Below are positions 1 through 11,600 of a DNA stretch of 64,000 nt, piece by piece. How positions within the stretch are numbered: the stretch's first letter is position 1; each line of letters opens with the position of its first letter. The stretch comes from Temnothorax longispinosus. Its lineage: Eukaryota > Arthropoda > Insecta > Hymenoptera > Formicidae. Location of the stretch: the NCBI RefSeq assembly GCF_030848805.1, contig NC_092367.1:10993591-11057590 (forward strand), read 5' to 3'. The position numbers were made by a program, and so were the translations under genes. The notes below the pieces were generated by a model. The model was not told the DNA's origin. It saw only the letters and a list, made by a program, of their open reading frames with translations, and searched no databases.

Positions 1-235
1 GCAATTGACTCAATATATATTATATATATATATATACCTAATTTACCTAAATAGAAATCTTCCTCCTGACCGATAAGTCTATCGACCTAATTTCGAAATA
101 CGCGCGCGATATCGAAACTGGCGATACCTGCGCAGCCAGCGTCGAAAAAGTGAAAGTGACATTTCTCTGATAATCATAATAATAATATATCAGCGTTAGG
201 AGAAGAAGTATCTTAATATAAAATTTTCACATTTT
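1..235. other. AT-rich left edge, no gene seen
   Basis: The segment starts with a short (TA)n run at about 18-37. I see no coding exon, RNA gene or recognisable repeat terminus in it. Confidence 0.6.
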
Positions 236-476
236 GACTTTGCGTCGCAATATCTCCGCTCGTAGGGCACGTAGCGGAATATTATGAGAGAAACCCCTCC
301 CCCCCCCCCTAATTGGACCCCAAGCTATCGATCAAGCCTATTTAGAACTTGATCCGTTCACTCGTTATCGAGATCTCAACATCTCGAGTACTCGCAACCC
401 GTCGCGTCGCGTAAAAGGTCGGTCACGGTCGGTCTCGCTCCGCGTGTACTTGGCACGAGACACTACCGTGTCTTTT
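236..476 (-). repeat. dispersed repeat, copy 1 (inverse of 47322-47545)
   Basis: Read on the minus strand this segment matches 47322-47545 over nearly its whole length, including the GAGACACGG..GTGTCTCG stretch, a G-run of variable length (C-run here at about 300-309) and ATTCCGCTACGTGC. Part of its GAGACAC..GTGTCTC end recurs at about 23850-23900. No ORF is present. It is an unclassified interspersed repeat. Confidence 0.75.
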
Positions 477-805
477 GATTCTTTTTACTCTTATTAGGTT
501 TATAATTTTAGCTATGCATGTTTAAACGGTGAAATCACGAGCACCAAAAGAGAGATATTGGATTAAAATAGAAACAATTTATTAAACAAACAATACACAC
601 GTTAACGTTTCGACTGTACTTATAGTCTTCTTCGGAACGGATTGCTATGAAAGAAGAAAATAAATATCAAAAAACATGTTAACGTTAGCATACTAAAACA
701 TTAAACAATCTCTTAATAACATAAATAAAATAAACAATCTAATTAAATCACAAGTATAAAAACGCCGGAATAATCGAATAAAACCATGACAACATACCTA
801 CATTT
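477..805 (-). repeat. Penelope-like terminal repeat with hammerhead-like core, copy 1
   Basis: The minus strand matches 22640-22975 on the plus strand almost throughout. Near 600-645 the minus strand carries CCGAAGA, a GACT/AGTC stem and then GAAACGTTAACGT, which resembles the core of the hammerhead ribozymes known from Penelope-like retroelements. Position 4 is C instead of U and the base after the cleavage triplet is G, so activity is doubtful. There is no ORF. Confidence 0.6.
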
Positions 806-870
806 ATTTATATTAAGAAGTAAAGAAGGTAATCTCTTATTCCATCAGGAAAGAAATGTAAAAAATTGTT

Positions 871-1249
871 AAGGAGATATTCTGGTTTAAAAAGTCATAA
901 AGAAAGATATTTTTCAGGAATTTTTTGCAGGGAAACGAAAAGGGCGAATAACGCTAAACTGTACATGTTTCTTTAGCCTTATTTTGAAAATATATTTTTA
1001 GTTTTAAATAATAAAAATGCTCTTCTTTTCCATATTATATCCTGTCATTTGGTGTAAATTAAAGGTGTAAATGACAGACGGTGTAAATTATTCTAGCTGT
1101 GCTATAGGTATCTGAAACGCAAAAACAAAAATTTTTTTTATTTAGGAGAAGTGTGGCTATTGTCAGAACTAGAACTAAACTAATATTTCCATTCTGGCGG
1201 CCTTTTTATTAAAAATATTATAACTTTTTTCAAAATTTTTGAAGTATTT
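871..1249 (+). repeat. left arm of a palindromic (long inverted repeat) element
   Basis: This arm is the imperfect reverse complement of 6377-6715. Shared stretches include AATTTTTTG(T/C)AGG, GAATAACG(C/T)TAAACT, TTATTTTGAAAATATATTTTTA and CTATAGGTATC(T/A)GAAACGC. The element between the arms was later invaded by non-LTR retrotransposon A copy 1. No transposase is visible, so it looks like a non-autonomous foldback-type element. Confidence 0.75.
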
Positions 1250-1654
1250 TATTAAAAGAAGAAAAGACTTCCGGTTCCGGAACATAGAAGGTGACAGGTG
1301 TGAACATAGCGGAGATAAAGTGGTAGAAAAGTGCGATACAGAAAGGGTAGGAGAGAGCGGGAGTAGCGGGACAGCAAGGGATGGAGGTGTGAGACGGCGG
1401 AGGTGAAAGAGTTAAGTGGGGGCGAAATCGGTTAAAAGGTGAAAAGTGAAGAAAGTGGCTGGAACGAAGTGACAGTTGAGGCATAGACGGTAAGTAATAT
1501 AGAGGGGCGACAGTACGTAGGAAAGAGGCGCGAAAGTGGGCATAGACTAGCTCAGTCATAGAAGGGAAGCTCGGATATAGAAGGAATAGTAGGACGTGCA
1601 CGCAGCCATAGGATACAAAACAAGAAAGAGGGATAGGCAAATCAAGAACAGCGG

Positions 1655-2710
1655 ATGGATAAAAAGAAGGAAATAGAATCAGAAAGTGTACAACAGGGAG
1701 ATAAAGGAAAGAAGAGGGAAGGCGAGAAGAAAGCGAGAGGCAGACCAACGAAGGCGGAGGAGCTAGCCAAATTAAGAAGAGTGGACAGTACAGGATCGGT
1801 TAAGGAATTCTTTCAGAAGAGTGAGAAAAGGAAGAGGGAAGAAGAGGTGGAGGAAGCAGCGAATGCGGAGGAAGAAATTCTAAAAGAATTTAACGCACAA
1901 AGAAGGGTCAACAGATCACCGCCGCCCAAAATCAAAAAAGAAAAGCAGGGAAAAGAAAATATGGCGACGGAAGAATTACTGGAGAAGGTTAAAGAAATTT
2001 TGAAGAAAATGGAGGAACAAGAAGGAGAAAGAAAGAAAGATAAGGAGGAGCAAGAGAAAGAAAGAAAAAGAGATAAAGAGGAAATAAAAAACGAAATTAA
2101 AAGACTGAGGGAGGAATTGAGGAGAAGCGAGGAGATATGGGAAAATCAAAGAAAGACTCTGGAAGGAAGAATTAAGAATTTAGAGGAGAAGGCGGAGAAG
2201 ATAGAAGTAAACATGTCAATGAGTGAGGGAAGGGAGATAATAAGGAAAATGAAAGAGATAGAAAGAAATATGGAGATGGCAGAAAGAAGAAGGAGGAGAG
2301 TAAACATAATTGTAAGAGAAGAGAAAACAGGAAATGAAAAGGAAAGAAAAGAAAAAACCGAGAAGTTGATAGAAGAAATAAATAGTTCGAAAATGGCCAT
2401 CGAGGAAGTACAAGAAATTGGACATGGAGAATTTAAGATGAAGGTGCTGAGATGCAGAAATTGGGAAAACAAACGAGAGATAATGATGAGAAAGAAAGAG
2501 CTAGGAAAGAAGTATGGCTGTTTTCTGAATGACGACCTTACTAAAAAAAAAAGGCAGATACAGAAAGAGTTAAGAAAGATAACAAGGGAAAAAAAGGAGG
2601 CAGGAAAATAGGTAACGGTAGGTTACCAAAAAATATGGGAGAATAATAAGGAATGGAGATGGAACGAAAGCAAAGAAGCGCTAGAAGAAAGGGATTATTT
2701 TCGCAGATAA
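1655..2710 (+). pseudogene. LINE family A ORF1 (coiled-coil RNA-binding-type protein), one nonsense codon
   Basis: ORF1 of the element. Residues ~90-200 are almost uninterrupted Lys/Glu/Arg heptad-like coiled coil, followed by a globular part (about residues 215-318) containing RRRRVNIIVREE and a basic C-terminus. ORF1 proteins of this kind are thought to bind element RNA and act as nucleic-acid chaperones. The frame runs to TAG at 2609-2611 but continues in the same frame to 2710. That extension contains a WRWNE tail which also occurs in the ORF1-only derivative near 30905, so the TAG is a nonsense mutation. ORF2 follows 34 bp later. Confidence 0.8.
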
Positions 2711-2744
2711 GAAAGAAAAGAAGAAGGATAAAGAAGGGTTAAGA

Positions 2745-5700
2745 ATGATGAACGAGAGAAGGAGGGAAGAGATACAAGAAGGAAGACAGGAAAGGTCTAA
2801 GGAGGTAGAAGAAAGTCAGAACACACCAGAAGAAACCAGAATGGACGAAGAAAGTATAAAGGAGGTAAATGAGGAAAATATTAGAGGAAACGGTATAAGG
2901 GAAGTCGAGGGGCAAGAGAAAAGATATATAGGAGAAGAGGAAAGAAACGACGGGGAGAGTGAAGAGACGTGGAAAGTGGCCTTTTGGAACGTAGCTGGTT
3001 TATCAAACAAGGATAAGGACTTCTGGGAAGGGATAAAGGAATGGGATGTGATTGTGATGATGGAGACGTGGACTGATGAGAAAGGATGGGAGAAGGTGAA
3101 GGAGAAGCTACCGAGAGAATATAGATGGAGAGTATAGATAGCAGCCAGGAGGAACAAGAAAGGCAAAGCGAGCGGAGGCATGTTGCTAGGAATAAGGAAA
3201 AGCATAGAAGAGATAAAGGAAAGAAGGGAGACGGAGGAAGAAGGAAAAATCGAAGGTAAGATAAGAATAGGAGAGGAAGTATGGAGAATAATAGGAATCT
3301 ATGTAAACAACAATATAGGCGAGAAACTAGAAGGTCTGAAGGAAAGGACGGAGGAGGGGGAAAGAGGAGTAAGGACCATAATAGGAGGTGACTTTAACGC
3401 GAGAACGGGAGAGGAAGGAGGATGGGAAGAGGAAATCGAGAGAAGAGAGGAAAGAGGGAGGAAGTCGAAAGATAAGAAGATAAATAAAGAAGGCAGAAAG
3501 TTACTGGAGTTTATCGAGGAGAGAGGATGTATGATATTAAATAGAGGCACGAAGGGGGACGAGGAGGGAGAATATACTTACACAGGGGGAAGAGGTGAGA
3601 CAGTCATAGATTACATAATAGGGGACGAGGAGGTTAGAGAAAAGGTAGAAAGACTGGAAGTAGGAGAAAGGATAGATTCGGACCATCACCCATTAATACT
3701 ATGGATGAGAGGAAGCTCGAAGAGAAGGCAAAGGAGGAGAGGAGCTGAAAAAATGAGAAGAAGGAGAGTATGGAATGATGAAGGAAAGACGCAATTTAGG
3801 GAGAAGTTAGGCACGATTGGAGGAAAAAGAGACCTGCAAGAGGAAATAGAGGAAGGAACAAGGAAGATAAGAAGAGTGATTAAGGAGAACGAGGATAAGA
3901 ATGAAAGAGAGATTATCAAGAACAAAAGAGGGTGGTGGGACGAGGAATGTACGGAGAGCAAGAGGGAAGTGAGGAGAGAACTAAGGAAATGGAGAAAAGG
4001 GAAAGGAGAGGCAGAAAGATACAGAGAAAGAAGGAAAGAATATAGGGAAATGTGTGATAGAAAGAAGAAGGAGGAGAAAGAAAGAATGATTAGAGAGATT
4101 GGAGAAGCGAAAACGGAGGGAAAGGTGTGGGAGTTGATAGGCAGAGTAAGGAAGAGAAGAAGAAGGGTGAATGAAGAGATAAAACCGGAAGAGTGGAAGG
4201 AGTATTTCATGGATCTGATGGGTGGAGTGGAGAACAGAGTGGTAAAGGGAGAGGGAGACAGAAGTAGACAGGAAAAAGAAGAGATAGGATTAGAAGAGAT
4301 AAGAAACGTAATAAAGAAACTAAAGACGGGAAAAGCAATAGGCAATGACGGAATACCTAACGAGGCATGGAAGTACGGAGGAGAAGAAATGGTGAAATAG
4401 ATATGGGAGGTATGCAAACGTGTCTGGAGAGGTGAAGGCTGGCCGGAACAATGGAAGGAAGGGGAGATAATCCCATTAGTTAAAAAAAGAGAAGGGAGAG
4501 AGGTGAAGGACTATAGAGGAATAACCATCATGTCTTCGATGTACAAAATCTACACGGCGATACTGGCGGAAAGAATAAGAGAAGAAGTAGAAGCGAAGAA
4601 ATTGATTCCCGATAATCAAACGGGATTCAGGAAAGGAATGGGAACGATGGATCAAATATTCGCTTTGAACTACCTGGTAAACAGACAAATAGGAAAAGAG
4701 AAAGGAAAGATGACGGTTTTTTGTGGATCTGAAGGCTGCCTTTGACTCAGTGGACAAAAGAGTATTAATCAAGGCAATGAGAGAAAGAGGAGTGAGACAA
4801 GGATTGATAGACAGAGTAGAGGAAGTACTGAGGGAAACAAAGAGCAGAGTAGGGAAGGGAGGAGAGAGTGGTGGTCAATTTTGGACGGCGAAAGGCCTGA
4901 GACAGGGATGCCCACTAAGCCCAATATTATTCAACCTATTAATCGCAGACATAGAGGAGTATATAAAAAAAGGCGGATGGGGAGGAGTGAAATTAAGAGG
5001 TGAGAAAATATACACACTAATGTATGCAGATGATATTGCACTGCTGGCAGAGGAGGAGCAGGACATGAGATCAATGATAAGCAGGTTAGAAGGATATCTA
5101 GACAGAAAAGGGTTAACTCTGAGTATAGAGAAGTCAAAGGTAATGAGATTCAGAAAGGGAGGAGGAAGGAAGAAGAAGTACGACTGGAGGTGGAAGGGAA
5201 AAAAATTAGAAGAGGTTAAAGAATTCAAGTATTTAGGGTATACGATGAAGGAGAATGGAGGACAGGAGGCGCATATCAGAGAGAGAAGAAGGAAGGCAGC
5301 AGGAGTAATGAGGGAAGTGTGGGGGATAGGGAAGAGGATGTGGAAAAAGGACTGCAAAAGAAGGATCTGGCTATACGACACACTGATATGGACAGTGATG
5401 GGATACGGGGCAGAAGTATGGGGGATGGAAGGAGAGGAAGGAGGTAGAAGGTATTCACGAGAGATATCTTAGATGGGTACTTGGAGTAAACTGGAGGACG
5501 CCGGGATATATGGTCAGAGACGAGCTAGAAAGAGAGAAGATGAGAAGTAGAGCAAGCAAGAGAGCATGGAAATTTGAAAAAAAATTGGAAGAAGGTAGAG
5601 GAGGAGAGATAGCGAGAAAGTGTCTGGAAGAAATGAAAGAGAGATGGAAGAGAGGAAAGGTAATAGGGAGATGGGAGCAGGAGAGAAAAGATTACTTGGA

Positions 5701-6221
5701 AGGGATCGGAGTAGAAATGGAAGGAGGAGAGGAGCTGGAGGAGGAGGAATTGGAAAAGAAGGAGAAAGATAAGGAGAGACAAGAAAGGATAGAAAAGATC
5801 GTAGGATCGAAGTACAACAGATGGTATAAGAGCATAAGGAAGGACGGGATCCCGGACTATCTAAAGAAGGGATGGGAGGAAGCAAGATGGAGCAGGATTG
5901 CAAGATTTAGACTGGGTAACGAAGTGAAGGAGGGGCTATACTGGGAAAATGAGGAGGATAAAAAATGCAGGATGTGGGAGGGAAGAGGAAACATGGGAAC
6001 ATGTATGGGAGGAATGTACGAGATGGGTGGAATGGGAAGGAGAGGGGTGGCAGGATGTGGCAGAGAGATTACTGGGAGAAAAGGGAGAGGGGGAAGAATG
6101 GATGAAAGCAATAGAGGAAATGAGACGAGATGGAGGAGGGAGGAAAATGAGAAAGGAAGAAGGATGGGCCGACAACGCAACGAGGGAGGATCAAGGAGGA
6201 CGAGACAACGAAAAGGATTGA
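2745..6221 (+). pseudogene. LINE family A ORF2: AP endonuclease + reverse transcriptase, broken
   Basis: The endonuclease (about 2960-3710) shows FWNVAGLSNKDKDFW, GGDFNARTG and SDHHPL. The reverse transcriptase follows: IPNEAWKYGG near 4355, DYRGITIM near 4510, FRKGMGTMDQI near 4628, DLKAAFDSVDK at 4726, LRQGCPLSPILFN near 4897 and an intact YADD at about 5026. A CxxC-x8-HxxxC zinc-knuckle-like motif lies near 5965-6005. Lesions: TAG at 3135-3137 and at 4398-4400, a one-base frameshift in a T run near 4715, and frameshifts near 5450 and 5970. The product would nick target DNA and prime reverse transcription there. This copy cannot make full-length protein. Confidence 0.9.
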
Positions 6222-6376
6222 AGAGGAATATGTTTATAATAAATTATATGTATAATTGTATGTAAATTGTTGTAAACTGGATGTACAGGGTTGGGTACGT
6301 CCCTACAAAACGCCCTTTTAGACCCCTTGGGGTAATAAAGTATCTTATCTAATCTAAATCTATTAAAAGAAGAAAA

Positions 6377-6715
6377 AAACTAATAAACGTACAATGTTTA
6401 TTCTAGTTCAGAGTTCAGACGATAGTCGCACTTCTTCTTATAAATAAGAAAATTTTTGGTTGCGTTTCTGATACCTATAGAACGGTTAGAATCATTTACA
6501 TCATCTGTCACTTATACCTTATTCTAGTAATCAGGATATAACATAAAAAAGAGGATATAACATAAAATTTTTGTTACTTAAAAAATAAAAATATATTTTC
6601 AAAATAAAGTTAAAAGAACATGAAAAGTTTAACGTTATTCGCTTTCTTCGTTTTCCTACAAAAAATTCATGGAAAATAAAATAAACGAAATATTAAGCTC
6701 TCCTGAATAAATCAA
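6377..6715 (-). repeat. right arm of the palindromic element split by LINE A
   Basis: This is the inverse partner of 871-1249. The arms share several blocks of 15-20 bp with only a few substitutions. It begins immediately after the LINE A target duplication, which shows that the LINE landed between the two arms. Confidence 0.75.
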
Positions 6716-6781
6716 ATAAAGAGGAATAATAGAAGCAATCGGAGCCACGCGCGGTAATTAATGCGCAATCAAATTATAGTC

Positions 6782-7298
6782 AATAATAAAATATATTAGT
6801 TAATACAAAATCGGACGTTTTGACACTTTTTTTGTGTCATCTTCAGCGTATAAATGAAAATAATACATAAAATTTCGACGATAAAATACAGTCAGTCGCG
6901 ACAAAATTACAATTACAATCTCTTACTTACGTAATTGTAATTTTAATACTGACACATTGCATTTTCTAACATATTGCCATTCCGGTTTTCTCGGTTTAGA
7001 AAGGACAATTGAATCTTTCCTTTCTACCTGGTCTATCAACGTGGGAGTTAAACGTCGAAGATTCAAACAATTCGCGGAGCATGTGCATATCGGCCTATCT
7101 TGATGGACTACCGAACAACCGTATGGCTTCTAATTTATTCATTTGACTGTGCCATTCTACTGACTGACTCATTTTATCGCGACTGACTGTATTTTATCAT
7201 CAAAATTTTATGTATTATTTTCATTTATACGCTGAAGGTGACACAAAAAAAGTGTCAAAACGTCCGATTTTGTATTAACTAATATATTTTATTATGAA
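6782..7298. repeat. inverted repeat pair with hairpin TGACAC..GTGTCA motif
   Basis: Arms 6782-6905 (minus sense) and about 7170-7298 (plus sense) are near-perfect inverse copies around a ~265-bp unrelated spacer. Each carries GCTGAAG(A/G)TGACAC, an A-run loop, then GTGTCAAAACGTCCGAT. The layout CTGAAGA-stem-stem-AAACGT parallels the hammerhead-like core of the Penelope-type repeats at 477-805 and 57600-57660, but the conserved G after stem II is replaced by A. There is no protein-coding content. Confidence 0.65.
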
Positions 7299-7751
7299 AA
7301 ATACCTATTTTCACGACCTTTCAAATCAGAATACTCCCTTAATTTATTATTTGTTATTAATATATTGTTATTGGTAATTACATATAAGTGATTAGAAAGC
7401 ATATAGTACAAAATAGTTTCAATATTCAAATTATTGTAATAATAAAGAAATCAATTTTTTACAAAATATTTACATTTTCTTCTGTGTCTGTATCGTATGT
7501 ATTATTGCAGACAAGTTTTTTTGTACGTTTACATTTCTTTTGCACATTTTTTACACGCTTATCTGTTATAAGCGTAATGTCAAATGCAAGATTTTCATAA
7601 TCAAACGTTCAACATTTTCGACATTTTTCTACAAACGAGGGACCAACAATATCATTGGCTGCATGTAGCTTCATAGGCCAGTCAATTTACGGTTTTAATC
7701 GAATTTGATTTTGGAAGTTTAATTTATGTGCCATTCGACATAGTAAATGGC
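7299..7751. other. AT-rich spacer, nothing recognised
   Basis: I find no exon-like ORF, RNA gene or transposon terminus here. A 70-codon open frame at 7388-7600 has no recognisable domain and biased AT composition. Confidence 0.5.
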
Positions 7752-8438
7752 ACTGATATAAACATATCAATTTTTTACTTTGTAAAAAAAAAATTTTTTT
7801 TTTTAAATTAGCCCCTTTTGACCTTTTACTCGAAACGCTGAAGAATTTGACGTTGCTTCATCAACATTTAATTTTGCGGTAAAACTGCAGATTAAGACCT
7901 CACCGATTTCAATGACCTTGATGTATGTTGTCAAGGTCATGACCCCGAATGACCTTCAGAAAGTTTTAGCCGTCACTCGCTATTCGTCAAAAAGTTATTA
8001 ACAAAAAAAGTTTGGAAAATATAGCAGCTATTTTTAGTATTGGAAGGCAAATGACTAATATATATGTCAAAATAGTTCACGCATACACTTTCCACGCAAA
8101 ACGAGGTGCCACATGGGTTCGTAACGCGCTTTACAAGCTCGAAATATATAAACCTATTTAGTTTATTGTATTTCTTTATTACCCTCTGCGGTCACATGGG
8201 TTCGTGGCGCGCTTTAAAAGTATTTAAGTGTTTAAAGCGCGTCACTAATCTTAGGTTAGTAGGTTAAACACTTAAATACTTTTAAAGCGCGCCACGAACC
8301 CATGTGACCACAGGGGGTGATAAAGAATTATAATAAACTAAGTAGGTTTATATATTTCGAGCTTGTAAAGCGCGTTACGAACCCATGTGGCACCTCGTTT
8401 TGCGTGGAAAGTGTATGCGTGAACTATTTCGACATATA
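7752..8438 (+). repeat. left half of a long palindromic element (inner palindrome centred near 8243)
   Basis: 8057-8240 and 8250-8438 are inverse copies, including CACGCATACACTTTCCACGC, CCACATGGGTTCGT and TTTAAAGCGCG. The outer arm 7752-8056 continues as an inverse match beyond the gypsy element, at 13634-14336. The CACGCATACACTTTCCACGC module also lies inside the foldback element at 58548-58567. No transposase was found. It is non-autonomous. Confidence 0.75.
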
Positions 8439-8604
8439 TGTAGGATCGTAACAGAAAGAAACACAAGGTTTATAGGAATAAGCGAAAAGAACTTTTATTA
8501 AACAAAGCGCACGAACGTCTTGCCCGTATGGCTTCTCTCGGGAGACTCTCCTCATTCTCTACTCAGCCAAGCGAGGGCGCCGCTGCGTCGCTCGCGATCC
8601 CACA
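8439..8604 (-). repeat. 3' LTR of the gypsy element
   Basis: In element orientation it begins TGTGGGATCGCG and ends CCTACA. It contains an AATAAA polyadenylation signal (TTTAATAAAAG on the coding strand, about 8493-8503). The pol reading frame ends inside this LTR at 8563. I see no strong polypurine tract directly upstream; the bases just outside read GAATGGCCGAG. Confidence 0.93.
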
Positions 8605-11600
8605 CTCGGCCATTCTGAAGTCAGCATCGTCCTCGATGCTCATGGTGTCTACGTCATCGTCACAGTCACTGTCATTCCCTCCTGGGACGTCAATGTCTGG
8701 GTCCCAGCCATGGTTAGGCCATGGCTTCAGATTGTCTGCTGAAGTACTCGTACGTCTCGGACTCTCGTGTTCTCCAAGCTTCTCTACGATGTATCGGTCC
8801 CCTCGTAACATCGTGACTATTTTGTAGGGACCCAAAAACTTCGGGTGCACCTTTAGACCAGGACCTATTTGAGTACGTCGAATGGCTACGACATCTCCGA
8901 CTCGGTACTTGGTAGCAGATTTCCGTTTTTTATTGAAAGTCTCTCGATTCTCCTTCTGGATCTTCAGGATGTTCTCCTTCGCCTTACTGCGGATCGCTGA
9001 TCTCTCTTGTTGAAAAGTCTCGATAGCCGTCTTCTGTAGAATTTCACGTAGCTGTAGATCCTCTCTTAATTGCATATCTCTCCCTATTAGCAACTCAAAT
9101 GGTGAGGTACCAATACTTCGGTTAAATGAAGAGTTGATAAACTGCTGCACCTTGTCTACGTGCTTATACCACTCTTCTGGCTTCGTCGTCGACAATTTAC
9201 TAAGTATCGCAATGATAGATTGATTCAATCTCTCGACTTGACCATTCGCGCGTGGAACTCCCGTTGTAATCAAGTTATGTTCTATGTTTTCTTCTTCGCA
9301 ATACTGCTTGAAAGCATGCGATGTGAACGCCGTTCCTCGATCTGAAATTATCCTCCTGGGATTCCCAAAAATTATAGCTTGCTTACGTAATCGGGTGATT
9401 ACTTCATCCGTCGTCGTGGATCTAGTAGGATATAGCCAAATAAACTTTGTGAACGCGTCAACCACAGCAAATATGTGAGCGTAGCTCTTCTTTGTCGACG
9501 GGATTGGACCTAGATGATCGATGTGGTAGGTATCAAGTGGTCTATCTTCCTTGGGTAATGGCCGTAGCAGACCTTCAGCTTTTCCTCGCTTCTTCTCTGC
9601 CAACAGACAACGTATGCAGTTGCCAATAACTTGCTGTACCTTGGACCGCATCTGAGGAAACCAATATTCACGCTGCAGCAAATGTTCAGTATTTCTCCAT
9701 CCAAAATGTCCTCGTTCGTGTGCCTGCAGGATGACTTCCTTCTGCATGATTTTAGGCACGACTAACAACAGTTCTCCACCATCTTGTTTGTATAATACTT
9801 TATTGGACATTACAAAGTTCTTGTCACCGTCCGTCTTTATCGACTTGATTTTTTCTCGTAATTCCGGGTCGTCTGTTTGAGCTTGTTTAATTTGGGCCAC
9901 CAATGCACTTTGCGTTCTGTGTATGGTGAGACACTCCACCGGATTTCTGCTCAATGCATCTACATGACGCATGGCTGTACCTGCTCGATGCTTCACTTCG
10001 TAATCGAATTCTTCAAGTTGTAGTGCCCAGCGGGCTACCCTCAGACACATATCTTTCTTCGACATGGTCTGCACGAACGCTCGGCAATCCGTTATAATCC
10101 GGAAGGGAATATTTAGCAAATATACGCGAAATTTGCGTAAAGCTCTGATCACCGCTAGAACTTCTAATTCATAGCTGCTATACTTCTCTTCGGCTCCAAC
10201 AGTCTTCCAGCTGGCGTAGTACACCGGATGAAGCTGATTATCTTCGGCATCCCTCTGCAATAGAATAGCTCCTAGACCGTGTTTAGAAGCATCAGTGTGT
10301 AGTTCCGTCTCGGCACCAATCTTGTATAATTTCAACACCGGGTCGTTCGTCAAAGCCGTCTTCAGTTGTTCGAAAGCTTGTTCCTGTTCGGCAGCAAATG
10401 TAAACTTTACTCCTTTTCTTAACAGCTGCGACAGGGGTCGTGCTATCAAAGCGTATCGAGGTATGAATTTCCGGAAGTACCCCGTTAATCCTAAGAAACT
10501 CTGTACTTTATCGCGCCTCGTGGGTTTCTCGAATCGCATCACCGCCTCTATCTTCTTCTCGGATGGCCTTACTGTTCCTGCCTCCACTATATGTCCCAAA
10601 TACTCCACACGTCGTACCAATAGTTTACACTTCTTCCAGTTTATTCTCAGACCGTAGTCACGAGCTACGTTTAGAACCTGTTCCAACTTAGCTAAGCACT
10701 CTTTTTCATTTTTCGCCGAAATGATGACGTCGTCTAAATATATCTTCACCATCTTGAATATTGCTCGCATGAGCTGCTGAAATGCCGCCGGAGAATTGCA
10801 TAGTCCGAAGGGTGCCATCAAAAATTCGTACTGCCCGTCTGGCGTCACAAAAGCAGTATAACGAATACTATCTTCATCCAGTGGTACATGAAAGAAACCA
10901 TCCTTCAAGTCTAACACACAATATACTTCGTCGTCTGTCAGTTCATCTAGTTGATCTTCGATCAGCGGAAAAGGCTGCCTTACCCTTACTATCTTACGGT
11001 TTATTCCTTGGTAGTCGACACATAACCTCCATGTTCCGTCTTTTTTTTTTACCAGGACGATCGGGCTGGCGTATTCCGAGTTGCTCGGTCGTATAATCCC
11101 CTTCTCGATCCACTCGTCAATGATCTTGCGTACCGCATTCCGTTGTTCCGCCGACAATCTACGAGGATTCTGATGTACCGGTATTTCGTCCTTGAGTATC
11201 AAACGCATCTTCACGCCGCTGTCCTTTATCTTCCTCGGTTGATAGGCCTCTACTAGTTTTCGTACACACTCTCGAATATTCGGATCTTCCACGTGATCAA
11301 GCGTAACTTGAGCTTTCGCTTCTTTTTCTTCGTTATCCTGTACGCCAATACATAATACTTCCGCCCAGTTAGCATCTTCGGTCGTCATCTTCGATTCGTC
11401 GTCATTGAGCTTCCTTATGACAGCTTGTCGTTTTCTTATACGGATCTCAGCTAAATCCGATAACTCACCGCCTATGATTAAATCATGTCCGGTATAATCG
11501 TCTGGCACTATATTGATATCCAGAGTGAACAGTATTCCATCGATGGACACGTCCGCCGTAAATCTTTCTAATGTACTCCGGTTAAATGCGCCTACCCCGT

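Larger units (their letters stand above)
1266..6360 (+). mobile_element. non-LTR retrotransposon, family A, copy 1 (decayed)
   Basis: A full-length LINE-type element bounded by a perfect 16-bp target duplication, TATTAAAAGAAGAAAA, at 1250-1265 and 6361-6376. It has a 5' UTR, a lysine/glutamate-rich coiled-coil ORF1, an ORF2 with AP-type endonuclease and reverse transcriptase, and a 3' tail with GGGTTGGGTACGTCCCT and AATAAAG ending in TAATCTAAATC. The same 3' tail ends the derivative at 29873-31381, and the same 5' start (GACTTCCG.TTCCGGAAC) begins copy 2 at 63893. The coding strand is strongly purine-rich, which creates long mirror ORFs on the other strand. The exact clade within the AP-endonuclease LINEs is not settled. 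The sequence is immobile because of stops and frameshifts. Confidence 0.93.

Noticed and set aside
3686..4417. 243-codon Ser/Leu/Phe-rich open frame on the minus strand
   Set aside because: It is the mirror of the purine-rich LINE A ORF2; the polypyrimidine strand lacks stops by composition. The same applies to similar frames opposite every LINE here (for example 29842-30618, 36716-37570, 61750-62322).
6782..7298. Hammerhead ribozyme call for this inverted pair
   Set aside because: The conserved G after stem II is A and stem III does not form with A15.1-U16.1; kept only as a layout similarity.
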